Shown here piece by piece: positions 43,277-52,471 of a stretch of DNA of 64,000 nucleotides; positions within the stretch are counted from its first letter, which is position 1; every line of letters begins with the position of its first letter. The notes below the pieces were generated by a model. The model was not told where the DNA came from, did not search any database, and saw nothing but the letters and a program-made list of their open reading frames with translations. The stretch lies in contig CAWFTG010000011.1 of the NCBI GenBank assembly GCA_963818695.1, forward strand, positions 558,001 through 622,000. Direction: 5' to 3'. This DNA comes from AP-15 sp963818695 (lineage in GTDB: Bacteria; Pseudomonadota; Alphaproteobacteria; ATCC43930; CGMCC-115725). The translations under genes and the position numbers were made by a program.

Positions 43277-45704
43277 ATGGCAAATCGCCAGTCCTGGGGA
43301 AGGCGACTGTTGCTGGCGATCACGCTCTTGTCGGCGGGGATTTGGTTCGGCGGGGAAGCGCGGGCACAGGCGGTCGTCGACGAGGCACGGCAGGCCGGGC
43401 GGTCCGCCCAGTCGTTCCCGGCGGCCGACGAGGATTACTTCCGGGGAATGGACGGCGGCATTGCGCTCACCCCCGACGAGGTCAAGGGGCGCAACATGTG
43501 GATCGTCTGGACCGGCGGCAACGACCGCCTGTGGGACGATCTGACCAACATCACTTTCGGGAACTTCGATCTCCTAAAGATCCTGTCCTCCTACCCCGGA
43601 TTGAAATACAGCCGTGACAACCGGTGGAATTATTTCGGGCTGGTCAACGAGCCGTGTTTCACCAAGGCGGCGGGACCCAACCCGCAGCGCTATGGGCTGT
43701 GGCTCGATGTGCGCGACCCCAATTGCCCGGCCGATCCGTTCGAGAATGCCGAAAAATACCCCGGCGTCGCGGTCCGCGCGCGCGGCAAGAATATCCCGGC
43801 GGGATCCTATTACGGATACCCGTCCGGGATCGTCGGACTGCGGCTCTTCCCCAATCCCGACTTCGACGAGACCGCAGCAAAAGAATGGAATGCCGAGCGG
43901 TTCTACAACGACCGCAACTACTACCTGTCGAAGGAGTTGGTGCGGCCCTACCGCGTCGGCGTTTCCTGCGGCTTTTGTCATGTCAGTCCGAACCCCGAAA
44001 AGCCGCCGGCGAACCCCGAGGCACCGCAATGGGAGAATTTGAGCTCGCTGGTTGGCGCGCAGTATTTCTGGGTCGATCGCATTTTTGCGTGGAATGCCGA
44101 TCAGTCGACCTTCTTCTTCCAATTTCTGCACACTGCGCGACCCGGGTCCCTGGATACCTCGCTGGTTTCGAGCGATAACATCAACAATCCGCGCACGATG
44201 AACGCGATCTACAATCTGCCGGCGCGGCTGGAAGCGGCCAAACGCTGGGGCCGCGAGACATTGGGGCCGGACAATCTGGCCAACAAGCAGTTCAATGATT
44301 TCATCAGCCAGGGGCCGCTGACGCAGTTTTTCCAGCCACCAAACACGGTGTGGGCGCCGCATGTGCTGAAGGACGGCGCCGAACTCGGTGGGCGTGCTCG
44401 GCGCGTTGAACCGGGTCTATTTGAACATCGGCCTATTCAGCGAGGAATGGCTGCGCCACTTCAATCCGATCCTCGGCGGGAAGCCGGTCACTCCGATCGC
44501 AATCACAACGGCACGCGCGAACTCCTCCTATTGGAATGCGACCGAGGCGCAGACCCCGGACATGGCGTTGTTCTTGCTGAAGGCCTCACATCCGCACAAG
44601 CTGAAGAACGCGCCCGGCGGCGCCGCCTATTTGACCGACCCGCCCGATATCGTCGATCAGGGCAAGATTGTCTTTGCGGAAAATTGTGCGGCCTGCCATT
44701 CCAGCAAGGCGCCGCAGCCGCCGGCCGCGACCGACCCGGCCGCGTGCATCGGCTCCGGCTATCTCGACTGCTGGAACCGCTATTGGGAGTGGACCAGAAC
44801 CAGCGATTTCAAGCAGCAAATGCGGCAGATCGTCAATGCCGACGATTTCCTCGACAACAATTACATGTCGAACGACATGCGCGTGCCGGTGACGTTGTTG
44901 CAGACCAATGCCTGCGCCCCGCTGGCGACCAATGCAATCGCGGGCAACGTCTGGGACAATTTCTCCTCGGCCTCGTACAAGGATCTGCCGTCGGTCGGGA
45001 CGATCACCGTATACAACCCGTTCACCGGAGCGCCGCAGCAATATCAGATGCCGGCGGGCGGGCGCGGCTACACCCGCGTGCCGTCATTGGTCAGTGTGTG
45101 GGCGACCGCGCCTTTCCTGTTGAACAATAGTGTCGGACGCTTCGACCAGAGTCCCTCGGTCGAAGCCCGCATGGCTTCCTTCAACGATTCGATCACCAAG
45201 ATGCTGTGGCCCGAAAAACGCGAAAAGGACGCGGTGCTGGGCGACAAGATACCGGGCGTCATCGACCGTACCACTGCGACGAGCTGGCTGCGCGTGCCGA
45301 CCGGCTATCTGCCGGATGCGCTCAAGGACGCGCAGGATGTGCTGCAGTTGATCGCGCCCAAGCTCTTCGATCAGGGCGGGCTCGAGATCGGGCCGATCCC
45401 GGCCAGGACCCCGATCGACCTGCTGGCCAATTTCGACCCGCTGCCGCAATCGACAAATCTTCGCGAGCGTCTGGCGCACGACAAGGCGGTGGTGAAGGTT
45501 GTGGTGCAGCTTGTGCGCGACTTGAAGGCATTGCCGCCCGGCGCTACCGACGAACAGGCGCGCCAGGTATTCTCGAATGCCGGAGAGCAGCTCTTTGCGC
45601 TGAGCAAATGCCCGGATTACGTCGTCAACCGCGGCCATTACTTCGGCTCCAACCTCGGCGACGCCGACAAAAAGGCGCTGATCGCCTTCCTCAAGACATT
45701 TTGA
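43277..45704 (+). pseudogene. Large secreted di-heme c-type cytochrome, one frameshift in the middle
   Basis: From the ATG at 43277 a signal peptide (LLLAITLLSAGIWFGGEARA) is followed by a mature protein with two CxxCH heme sites: CGFCH near residue 233 and CAACH near 470. A one-base insertion near 44383 breaks the frame; removing it joins PHVLKDGAD to SVGVLGALNR and gives about 808 residues. The C-terminal TRVPSLVSVWATAPFLLNNS resembles cytochrome c peroxidase/MauG/RoxA-type proteins, suggesting a periplasmic oxidoreductase or electron acceptor. The RoxA comparison is tentative. It is followed 104 bp later by a GMC flavoenzyme, a natural electron donor. The gene is otherwise perfect, so the break may be a sequencing error. 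Confidence 0.85.
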
Positions 45705-45808
45705 GGACACGCTGTCGGACGGGCGATGGACACTGTGCGAAGTATGTAAGCCACCAAAGCCAGCGTACTCTCATCACTGCCGCGTGACATAGCGGTCGGA
45801 GAGATCCA

Positions 45809-47683
45809 ATGAACGACGGCGGCCCGTTCGATTACATCGTGGTCGGCTCCGGCGCCGGAGGCGGAACGCTCGCCGCCCGGCTGGCCGAGGGCGGGGGTTC
45901 GGTGCTTCTGCTGGAGGCGGGCGGCGATCCGCGGCAGCTCTCGGGCACCAATGACGATCAGCCCGGCATCAACCGTCTGCCCGACGATTATGACGTGCCA
46001 TCGTTCCATGGCTTCGCCAGCGAGAACGACGCGATGCGATGGGACTTTTTTGTCCGGCACTATGCCTCGGACGAGATGCAGCAGAAGGACCCTAAATACC
46101 GCAAGGAGTATCGGGGCTGCCCGGTTGACGGAGTGCTCTACCCGCGCTCCGGCACATTGGGCGGCTGCACGGCCCACAATGCGATGATCCTGGTCTATCC
46201 GCACAACGCGGATTGGGATGGGATCGCCCGTCTGACCGGCGACCCATCCTGGAGTGCCGAGAATATGCGGCGGTATTTCATCCGCTTGGAAAACTGTCAG
46301 TATCGGCCGCTCGAGCGCGCGCTGGCGGCAGCGGGCCCGAACCCGTCGCGCCACGGCTGGCATGGCTGGCTGCAGTCTGAGATCGCAATCCCCAAAGCCG
46401 CGGTGCACGATTTCGGACTTGTCCAGGTATTGCTCAATTCGGCCCACGAGGCATTCGACGATATCGGCCAGCCGATCGAACGCCTGCTCGACCTCGTCGA
46501 GGCGAAAGCCGATCCCAACGACTGGCGGCTAGTGAGCGAGAATGCCGTTGGCGTTCGCTACACGCCGCTTACGACGCGCAACCACGCCCGGATGGGCGCG
46601 CGCGAGCGCGCGCTGGAGACAGCACAAAAATACCCGGACCGCCTCCGAATCGAACTCGACGCGCTGGTAACACGGGTGCTGCTCGACGAAAACAACCGCG
46701 CAACCGGCGTCGAATACCTGAAAGGCGAGCGGCTCTACCGTGCGCATGGCCAACCCGCGACCGCAGAGGGTGTGCGCCGCCAAGCGCAGGCGGCGCGCGA
46801 GGTCATCCTCTGCGGCGGCGCGTTCAATACGCCGCAACTCCTGATGTTGTCTGGGATCGGGCGCCGCGATGTATTGGAGCCGCTCGGCATCCCAGTGAAG
46901 GTGGAGCTGCCCGGGGTCGGCAGGAATTTGCAGGACCGCTACGAGGTCGGCGTCGTCAACCGCATGAATTTCGACCGTTGGAACATTCTCGAAGGGGTCA
47001 CCTTCAGCCGCGGCGACCAAGCCTATCATGACTGGGCCGAGAAGCGCGAGGGCCTCTACACCAGCAATGGCGCAGTCCTGGCGGCGATCCTCAAATCACA
47101 GGCGCGGCGCCCGCTCCCGGATCTGTTCTGCTTTGCACTCGTCGGTCTGTTCGGCGGGTATTTCCCCGGCTACTCCTCACTTGCCGTAACCAAGCCCAAT
47201 TATCTGACGTGGGCGATCCTGAAGGCGCATACCGAAAACTGTGCCGGCGAAGTCGTGCTGCGCAGCGCAGACCCGCGCGATACGCCGCTGATCAACTTCC
47301 ATTATTTCGAGGAGGGCAGCGACAAGGCGGGCGAAGACCTCGATTCGGTCGTCGCCGGCATCCGCTTTGTGCGAAAGCTGACCGCCAAACTCAAAGCCGA
47401 CGGCGAACTTGCCGAAGAGGAACAGCCAGGCGAGGCGCGCCAAAGTGACGAGGAATTGAAGGAGTATGTGCGCACCACCGCGTGGGGTCACCACGCGTCT
47501 TGCAGCTGCCCGATCGGGCCGCACGACAGTGGCGGTGTAGTCGATGGCGATTTCCGGGTGCACGGCACCCAAGGGCTGCGGGTCGTTGACGCGTCGGTGT
47601 TCCCGCGCATTCCCGGTTTCTTCATCGTCAGCGCCGTCTACATGGTCGCCGAGAAAGCGGCAGACGTGATCCTCGCCTCGTGA
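45809..47683 (+). CDS. GMC-family FAD oxidoreductase
   Basis: 624 residues. The FAD-binding glycine loop DYIVVGSGAGGGTLAARLAE is at the N-terminus, GTLGGCTAHNAMI near 115 and GGAFNTPQLLMLSGIGR near 335 are GMC signatures, and the C-terminus has GHHASCSCPIGPHDSGGVVDG with the active-site His and VVDASVFPRIPGFFIVSAVYMV. GMC enzymes oxidise alcohols (sugars, choline, long-chain alcohols) or sterols. There is no signal peptide, and it may be peripheral or cytoplasmic. The start (MNDGGPFDYIVV) has a ribosome site ahead (GGAGAGATCC). Directly after the di-heme cytochrome on the same strand; it converges with the TPR gene 9 bp away. Confidence 0.93.
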   Translation: MNDGGPFDYIVVGSGAGGGTLAARLAEGGGSVLLLEAGGDPRQLSGTNDDQPGINRLPDDYDVPSFHGFASENDAMRWDFFVRHYASDEMQQKDPKYRKEYRGCPVDGVLYPRSGTLGGCTAHNAMILVYPHNADWDGIARLTGDPSWSAENMRRYFIRLENCQYRPLERALAAAGPNPSRHGWHGWLQSEIAIPKAAVHDFGLVQVLLNSAHEAFDDIGQPIERLLDLVEAKADPNDWRLVSENAVGVRYTPLTTRNHARMGARERALETAQKYPDRLRIELDALVTRVLLDENNRATGVEYLKGERLYRAHGQPATAEGVRRQAQAAREVILCGGAFNTPQLLMLSGIGRRDVLEPLGIPVKVELPGVGRNLQDRYEVGVVNRMNFDRWNILEGVTFSRGDQAYHDWAEKREGLYTSNGAVLAAILKSQARRPLPDLFCFALVGLFGGYFPGYSSLAVTKPNYLTWAILKAHTENCAGEVVLRSADPRDTPLINFHYFEEGSDKAGEDLDSVVAGIRFVRKLTAKLKADGELAEEEQPGEARQSDEELKEYVRTTAWGHHASCSCPIGPHDSGGVVDGDFRVHGTQGLRVVDASVFPRIPGFFIVSAVYMVAEKAADVILAS

Positions 47684-47692
47684 TGCGGCGGT

Positions 47693-48856
47693 TCAATGAT
47701 GCAGGTGGAACCGTTCGACAAACGGGTTGAGCTGCTTAGCGCGCTCCAGAAAATGCCGACCCGCCCCCGCATATATCTTTGCGGCGCGGAACAACAGGTG
47801 TGCATCGATGATGCCTGAGGCGAGCGCCCGGTCGATCCAGCCGCGCGCTTGTTCGAACTCGGCATTGCGGTAGAGTGCCCAGGCTAGCGCCGCCTGCGTC
47901 GCGAAGTTCTCTCTCAGCTGCAGATCCGCCCGCGCCCAGGTGACCGCCGCGGCCCCGTCCTGCGCCACATCGGCGTAGTAGTCCGCGAGGTGGTGAAAAT
48001 AATGCACCTCGCGGCGCTGCGCGGATTGCAGATAGCCGGCAAGCGCCCTGTCCTGCCAATAGCGCGCCGCGTCCGGTTGCCCGGAAACCTCACACAGTTC
48101 AGCAATCGCTTGCAGCAAGTCGGGGCGGTCATTGGCGGCGGCGAGCCACTGAAACAGCTCTATGGCCTCGGCATACCGGCCCTCGGCGCCGAGCAATTCG
48201 GCCTTGTATTCATCGACGAGCCAGTATCCCGGATATGCCGCCTCGGCTCTATCGTAATAAAATCGCGCGTTCGGGTAAGCGCCGCGCGAGAACGCAAGAA
48301 AACCCCGCTGCACTTCGAGCCAGGCGTAGGATCGCATTTCTTTGGCGGTGAGTTCGTCTTGGGCCCCCCGATAAAGCCGGTCGGCACCTTCGAGATCGCC
48401 AGTCTTGCCGCGAAAATAGGCCAGGCGCGCAAGACCGCTCCACGACCGCTCGCCCTCCATTGCCCCAATGTACCCTGCCTCGGCCTCGGGGTAGCGTCCG
48501 TGTTGAAAATCGAGATCGGCGCGCAGTAAGGATGCTTCGATGCAGTTTCCGGCGGTCGGCATCGCGAGAAGAGCCGCTTCGACATCGGCTAGCCTGTGAA
48601 GCTTGAACGCGACATTCGCCTTCAGCAGATAAAGATCGCCCGGATGCGTCAGCAACGGCACGGCGTGCTCGATTGCTCGCTCGACTGCGCTCAATTGCGC
48701 GAGATCGCCGGCGATCGAGGCACGCTGGTACAGCAAGTAAACGTAGCGGGTCAACCGCTCCGGGTTGGGCGGCACCGCGAACAGGTCGGCGATGCTCAGC
48801 TCGGCAATGTCACGCTCTATGCGTTGCAGTTCGGTCCGGTATCCCAGCTCCGACAT
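47693..48856 (-). CDS. Tetratricopeptide-repeat protein
   Basis: 387 residues, helical throughout. Repeating W-LG-Y-A-FP-like helices are seen: GDLYLLKANVAFKLHRLADVEAAL near residue 75, LLRADLDFQHGRYPEAEAGYI near 115 and ALAWALYRNAEFEQARGWIDRAL near 330. There is no signal peptide. TPR proteins act as scaffolds; the partner is unknown. Third gene of the minus-strand unit with DUF4331 and lipase genes, from which it is separated by a palindromic repeat. Confidence 0.85.
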   Translation of the reverse strand: MSELGYRTELQRIERDIAELSIADLFAVPPNPERLTRYVYLLYQRASIAGDLAQLSAVERAIEHAVPLLTHPGDLYLLKANVAFKLHRLADVEAALLAMPTAGNCIEASLLRADLDFQHGRYPEAEAGYIGAMEGERSWSGLARLAYFRGKTGDLEGADRLYRGAQDELTAKEMRSYAWLEVQRGFLAFSRGAYPNARFYYDRAEAAYPGYWLVDEYKAELLGAEGRYAEAIELFQWLAAANDRPDLLQAIAELCEVSGQPDAARYWQDRALAGYLQSAQRREVHYFHHLADYYADVAQDGAAAVTWARADLQLRENFATQAALAWALYRNAEFEQARGWIDRALASGIIDAHLLFRAAKIYAGAGRHFLERAKQLNPFVERFHLHH

Positions 48857-48883
48857 CGCGGGTGCCTAGCGCAGACGTAAATT

Positions 48884-48965
48884 CGTCATCACCGGGCTTG
48901 ACCCGGTGATCCACGCCCTGAGCACGGCAGATACGTGGATGGCCGGAACAAGTCCGGCCATGACG
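48884..48965. repeat. Dispersed palindromic repeat of a second family, copy C
   Basis: Ends are inverted copies, cgtca and tgacg. Inside are two hairpins: atcaccgggcttgacccggt(gat) and atggccggaacaagtccggc(cat). It lies between the DUF4331 and TPR genes of one operon. Its shape could terminate or stabilise the mRNA. The pattern is a common alphaproteobacterial intergenic element. Confidence 0.9.
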
Positions 48966-48983
48966 AGCAAATACGGCAGACAG

Positions 48984-50546
48984 TCACCACGGTTCCGCCA
49001 GATAGGGGAAGTCGCGCAGAAATTCTTTGTCGTTTTTCAGTGGATTGGGCGGCGTCTTCGGTTCGATCGGGGCGCTGTTCCAGAGAGCCGGGTCATTCAA
49101 CAGCTCGACGTGGTACCGCTTGCCGTTGAGGCTTGCGCTCATGTCCAAAAAGGTCGACAGGAACCGCGTCGCTACCTGGTCCTCCAACCGACGCCCGAAC
49201 GGCCAAGTGCCAGTCGTATCGATGTCGATCGAGTTCACATTGGGGATGAAGATGTCGATGGGTCGCCGCAAAGGGATCTGCAATCCTTTCGGGTTCCAGG
49301 AATCGTCGGGCATGTTGAGCTCCTGAAACAGGATCTTTTTGATGCGCGGGAAGGCTTCCACGACATGGGTGTAGGTTCGATGGACGGAGACCGGGGAATT
49401 CTCGTGGTCGAAGGCAGAGGCCAGCCCCAGCGCCGTGATCGACGGGCCGAACCCCCATCCGAGATGACCGAGCCGCTTGATGAAATGCGGCGCCAGCCAG
49501 AAATTATTCGCGCCCAGTTGGCGGTTGTCCTCGCGCTCGCTCAGCGCCGCGTCGGCGAAAGCCTGACCATCGGTATCGACCAACTTGAATTTTTTTAATT
49601 CGTCGTCGAGCGCGAACGCGTCCAGCAATACATGCGGATGCTCGATCCACAAAGGATCATCCGGGATCGTCTCGACCTTGCTCGATGCCTTCAGCACCCA
49701 GCTCTCACCCCAGGTATTGACTATGCGATGGTCGGCCGGTGTATCGGCGAGAAAGCTCAGCGGCAATTCGAGAATGATTGCATTGCAATTCTGGCCCGCT
49801 CTCGCGTCCTTGCCCGAGTAGACGAAACGAAAATTGCCGTTTTTGTCTTTCTTGAAGCGGTCGCCGTTCCAGGTCAGCGGTCCGGGCGGCAGATCTCGCT
49901 TGACGCCATGACCCCAATCGGGCTGACTCGAATCATAGTTAAAGAGGTCGTTGCCCTCGAGTTCGAGAAACGTCTTTGGAATCTTGAGTTCCCGCAGATC
50001 GGGCATCGTGTGCGGCACGTGATAAAATTGCGGGGCATAGTTGATCGACCGGAAGAACCCCGGCAGATCATTGAAGAAGGCATCGTCTCGGCCGCCGATG
50101 AAAACTTCGATCGGTTGGCCACGTGGCGACTGCAATGTCACGCTTTGATTGGTTGCGATAGCCGCGGAAAAGCTTCCCCCCGGAAAATTCAGAAAGCGGA
50201 TATGGGCTCGTTCATTGCGATCCACGGTCACGCGAACCTCGGATGGCTTCAATACGCGCAGATATTTGTCTTTGACCGCCTCCAGATACGTCAGAAATCC
50301 GCCGAGACTCGTATCCACAGCCGCGGATCGCACGATCCGGCGGTCGGGCGCGATCAGGATCCGGTAGAGCATATCCGAATCAAATACGCCCGCCTTCGGC
50401 ACTGCGGCAAAGGTCAGAGCAATGACGACTGTTTCATGAGGCGCAGTGTCGCCCGGAAATCCGAAGATGTCGTAGAGGTCGGCGGCGCTGACGTCGATAT
50501 CCGAGAAAATTGAATTTACGGCATTGGGATCATTGTGGTCTGCCAC
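48984..50546 (-). CDS. DUF4331 family protein
   Basis: 520 residues from a GTG at 50546 with a strong ribosome site (GGGAGGAGGAAAC). DUF4331 is a family of unknown function, often secreted or cell-surface in bacteria; this one has the usual N-terminal SDIDVSAADLYDIFGFPGD and the block PHETVVIALTFAAVPKAGVFDSDMLY, and later NFWLAPHFIKRLGHLGW. No signal peptide is visible, unusual for the family. It lies 34 bp after the lipase-like gene and before the TPR gene, so the three are likely co-expressed. No activity can be assigned. Confidence 0.85.
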   Translation of the reverse strand: MADHNDPNAVNSIFSDIDVSAADLYDIFGFPGDTAPHETVVIALTFAAVPKAGVFDSDMLYRILIAPDRRIVRSAAVDTSLGGFLTYLEAVKDKYLRVLKPSEVRVTVDRNERAHIRFLNFPGGSFSAAIATNQSVTLQSPRGQPIEVFIGGRDDAFFNDLPGFFRSINYAPQFYHVPHTMPDLRELKIPKTFLELEGNDLFNYDSSQPDWGHGVKRDLPPGPLTWNGDRFKKDKNGNFRFVYSGKDARAGQNCNAIILELPLSFLADTPADHRIVNTWGESWVLKASSKVETIPDDPLWIEHPHVLLDAFALDDELKKFKLVDTDGQAFADAALSEREDNRQLGANNFWLAPHFIKRLGHLGWGFGPSITALGLASAFDHENSPVSVHRTYTHVVEAFPRIKKILFQELNMPDDSWNPKGLQIPLRRPIDIFIPNVNSIDIDTTGTWPFGRRLEDQVATRFLSTFLDMSASLNGKRYHVELLNDPALWNSAPIEPKTPPNPLKNDKEFLRDFPYLAEPW

Positions 50547-50580
50547 AAGTTTCCTCCTCCCTCGCGGCTGGCGACGGCAC

Positions 50581-52008
50581 TTAGACCGAGGAGTCCCACG
50601 TCAGCAGCGCGCAAGGTATCGTGCGATCCGGCGGCAAAACCTGACGTTCGAGATAGAGTCGAATCAAGGTCGTCGTGTAGGGGCGGAAGAATGCGATCTG
50701 GTCCAGCGCGGCCCCGTCGAAATGTAACGAGGCGTCCCACGACCCCGGCTCGATCTGTTCTTCGTACCCGTGACCGATGTAGCCGACATAGGGAGTGCCG
50801 GACGAGGCGATGATGCGGACTGTCAGGCCCGGTGACAGCCGTCCCTGCCGAGGGACGAGATCAGCGACATCGACATGGAAACATCGATAGCTCGGATCGC
50901 TGCCGTAGACGTCGACCTCGGCGTCGAATTCGGCGATCTGCGCCTCTCCTCCATCTCCGCGGAACAACTGCAGATTGTAGTCGGTAATCGGATCGCCGCG
51001 CTCGTCTACCGCATGGATGATGAATTGCTGGTACTGTTCCGGGATCCGCTTGAAGCGGCTTTCGGCGTCGGCCTTCTCGAGCCACGCACGGTAGCCGGCG
51101 TCGGCGTCGCGATCCGCCGCGGTCATCTCGAAAGCGGCGCTGACGAGGTCCTGCAGCTCGGCGGGCGGATTGCTGAGGATTGTCGCGTGATTCAGACCAT
51201 CCGGACTGCTGGTGTCGCTGACGAGGTGCACCGGGATCAGAACGTCGAGCCATTTATCGGCGACGACCCTGTGCGGCCGCGGATCCTCGGCTCCGGCCGG
51301 GTCCGTCGCCGTTCGGCGCGCCACCATGCCCTTTTCGGTCATGTCGAGCTCGATGGCGCGCACGTTCAGGCCGCAGCCGGCGCGCCGCACGGTTCCGTCG
51401 GTGCCTGGTTTGTCGACGAGCTTGCGCAACCCCGAATAGGTGCCGGTCCCGCAGAACACGAAAACATAGGGCGTTTCGGGACCGCCGTCGTAACGCGGAG
51501 GCGCGGTAAACACGTCCTCCTCGGCGAGCCTCCAGGAAAACGAGCTGGCGAGTTCGAGATCGTCCAGAATGCGGTCTCCGGCCTGCAGAAAATCGGGGCC
51601 GAGCTGCTTGTTGCCCTTGAAGACCGAGCCGAGCCAGCTACGCCCCTTTTTCGCGAGCGGCGAGCCGAAGGTCGCGGGCGCCAGCGCGATCAACCGCTTC
51701 AAACGTTTGCCGCGCAGCGGATCGGCGGCGAGCCACGAGCGCACGACCAGCATGCCGGTGGAATGCACCATAGCGTCGAACGGCGCATCGGGATCGAGGC
51801 CTCCTTGGGTGGCCAGGGCGCGGTCGAAAGCCTCGGCCAGGTCCTTGATCGTGACCTCATTGTTCAACGAGACGTAGGTGCAGGTGCGAATGTCCGCGTC
51901 GTTGAGGCCGAGCCGGCGACGCAGAATCTCCCGCCAGACAGCCCAAGAGGCGCCCTTGTCCGAATATCCATGAACGAAAACCACCGGGTTGGGCATCGCT
52001 GTCTCCAT
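50581..52008 (-). CDS. Alpha/beta-hydrolase (lipase-like) with C-terminal extension
   Basis: 475 residues from ATG 52008 (METAMPNPVVFVHGYSDKGASW; ATG 51996 is a second choice). The first 240 residues are lipase-like: VVFVHGYSDKG (oxyanion strand) and DAMVHSTGMLVVRSWLAA, where the Ser of HSTG sits at the nucleophile elbow. The elbow reads V-H-S-T-G, not the usual G-x-S-x-G, so activity is uncertain. PATFGSPLAKKGRSWLG follows. The C-terminal 180 residues contain beta-rich sequence (GEAQIAEFDAEVDVYG) of no recognised family. No signal peptide. First gene of the three-gene minus-strand operon. Confidence 0.83.
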   Translation of the reverse strand: METAMPNPVVFVHGYSDKGASWAVWREILRRRLGLNDADIRTCTYVSLNNEVTIKDLAEAFDRALATQGGLDPDAPFDAMVHSTGMLVVRSWLAADPLRGKRLKRLIALAPATFGSPLAKKGRSWLGSVFKGNKQLGPDFLQAGDRILDDLELASSFSWRLAEEDVFTAPPRYDGGPETPYVFVFCGTGTYSGLRKLVDKPGTDGTVRRAGCGLNVRAIELDMTEKGMVARRTATDPAGAEDPRPHRVVADKWLDVLIPVHLVSDTSSPDGLNHATILSNPPAELQDLVSAAFEMTAADRDADAGYRAWLEKADAESRFKRIPEQYQQFIIHAVDERGDPITDYNLQLFRGDGGEAQIAEFDAEVDVYGSDPSYRCFHVDVADLVPRQGRLSPGLTVRIIASSGTPYVGYIGHGYEEQIEPGSWDASLHFDGAALDQIAFFRPYTTTLIRLYLERQVLPPDRTIPCALLTWDSSV

Positions 52009-52471
52009 CTCCCGAGCATGGCAAGATTAACTATACTAGTGATCCGCGGCAAATTCTGAAAACTCAGTGGCTGCGAGCTCAGCTGCGGCGTGCGATGCTT
52101 TGCAGACGGAAAGGAGCAGACCGAGCATCGTATAGCCGAGAATACCTCGCTGCTGACGATATGGCGGTCCATGCCGTCTTCGCGTAAAAAGCAGCCTCTG
52201 AGGCGCGCTGCAGATACCGATGGCTGCATGGTAGGGGCCGGAAGCCCTGATTAACGGGAAGCAGGTCGAGGCGTTCGAGAACCTTTGATTCGGCCTGTTC
52301 CGGAGTAACCGGTACGTCTTGAGGGTTGCGGCGTTGGGCCGACCATTTGGCCGGTGCACATCATTGGCCAGCACAGAACGCGGATTACGGTAGCGGCGAC
52401 GAGGATGACATTTCGCGCCCGGCAGCCTAACCATCAGACAATCCGAAACCGGAGGTTTCGCGGGCGGAGCT
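52009..52471. other. 463-bp region between porin and lipase genes, no gene seen
   Basis: No convincing coding frame. An open frame on the minus strand spans most of it but has no ribosome site, no motif and unusual composition. The lipase-operon promoter should be here. Confidence 0.5.

Noticed and set aside
43277..45704. Programmed frameshift in the cytochrome gene
   Set aside because: The break at 44383 has no slippery heptamer or obvious stimulatory hairpin; simple insertion is more likely.
50875..52059. 394-codon plus-strand frame
   Set aside because: Antisense of the lipase-like gene.
52036..52434. 132-codon minus-strand frame in the porin-lipase gap
   Set aside because: No ribosome site, no homology, composition unlike a protein; kept as unassigned intergenic DNA.
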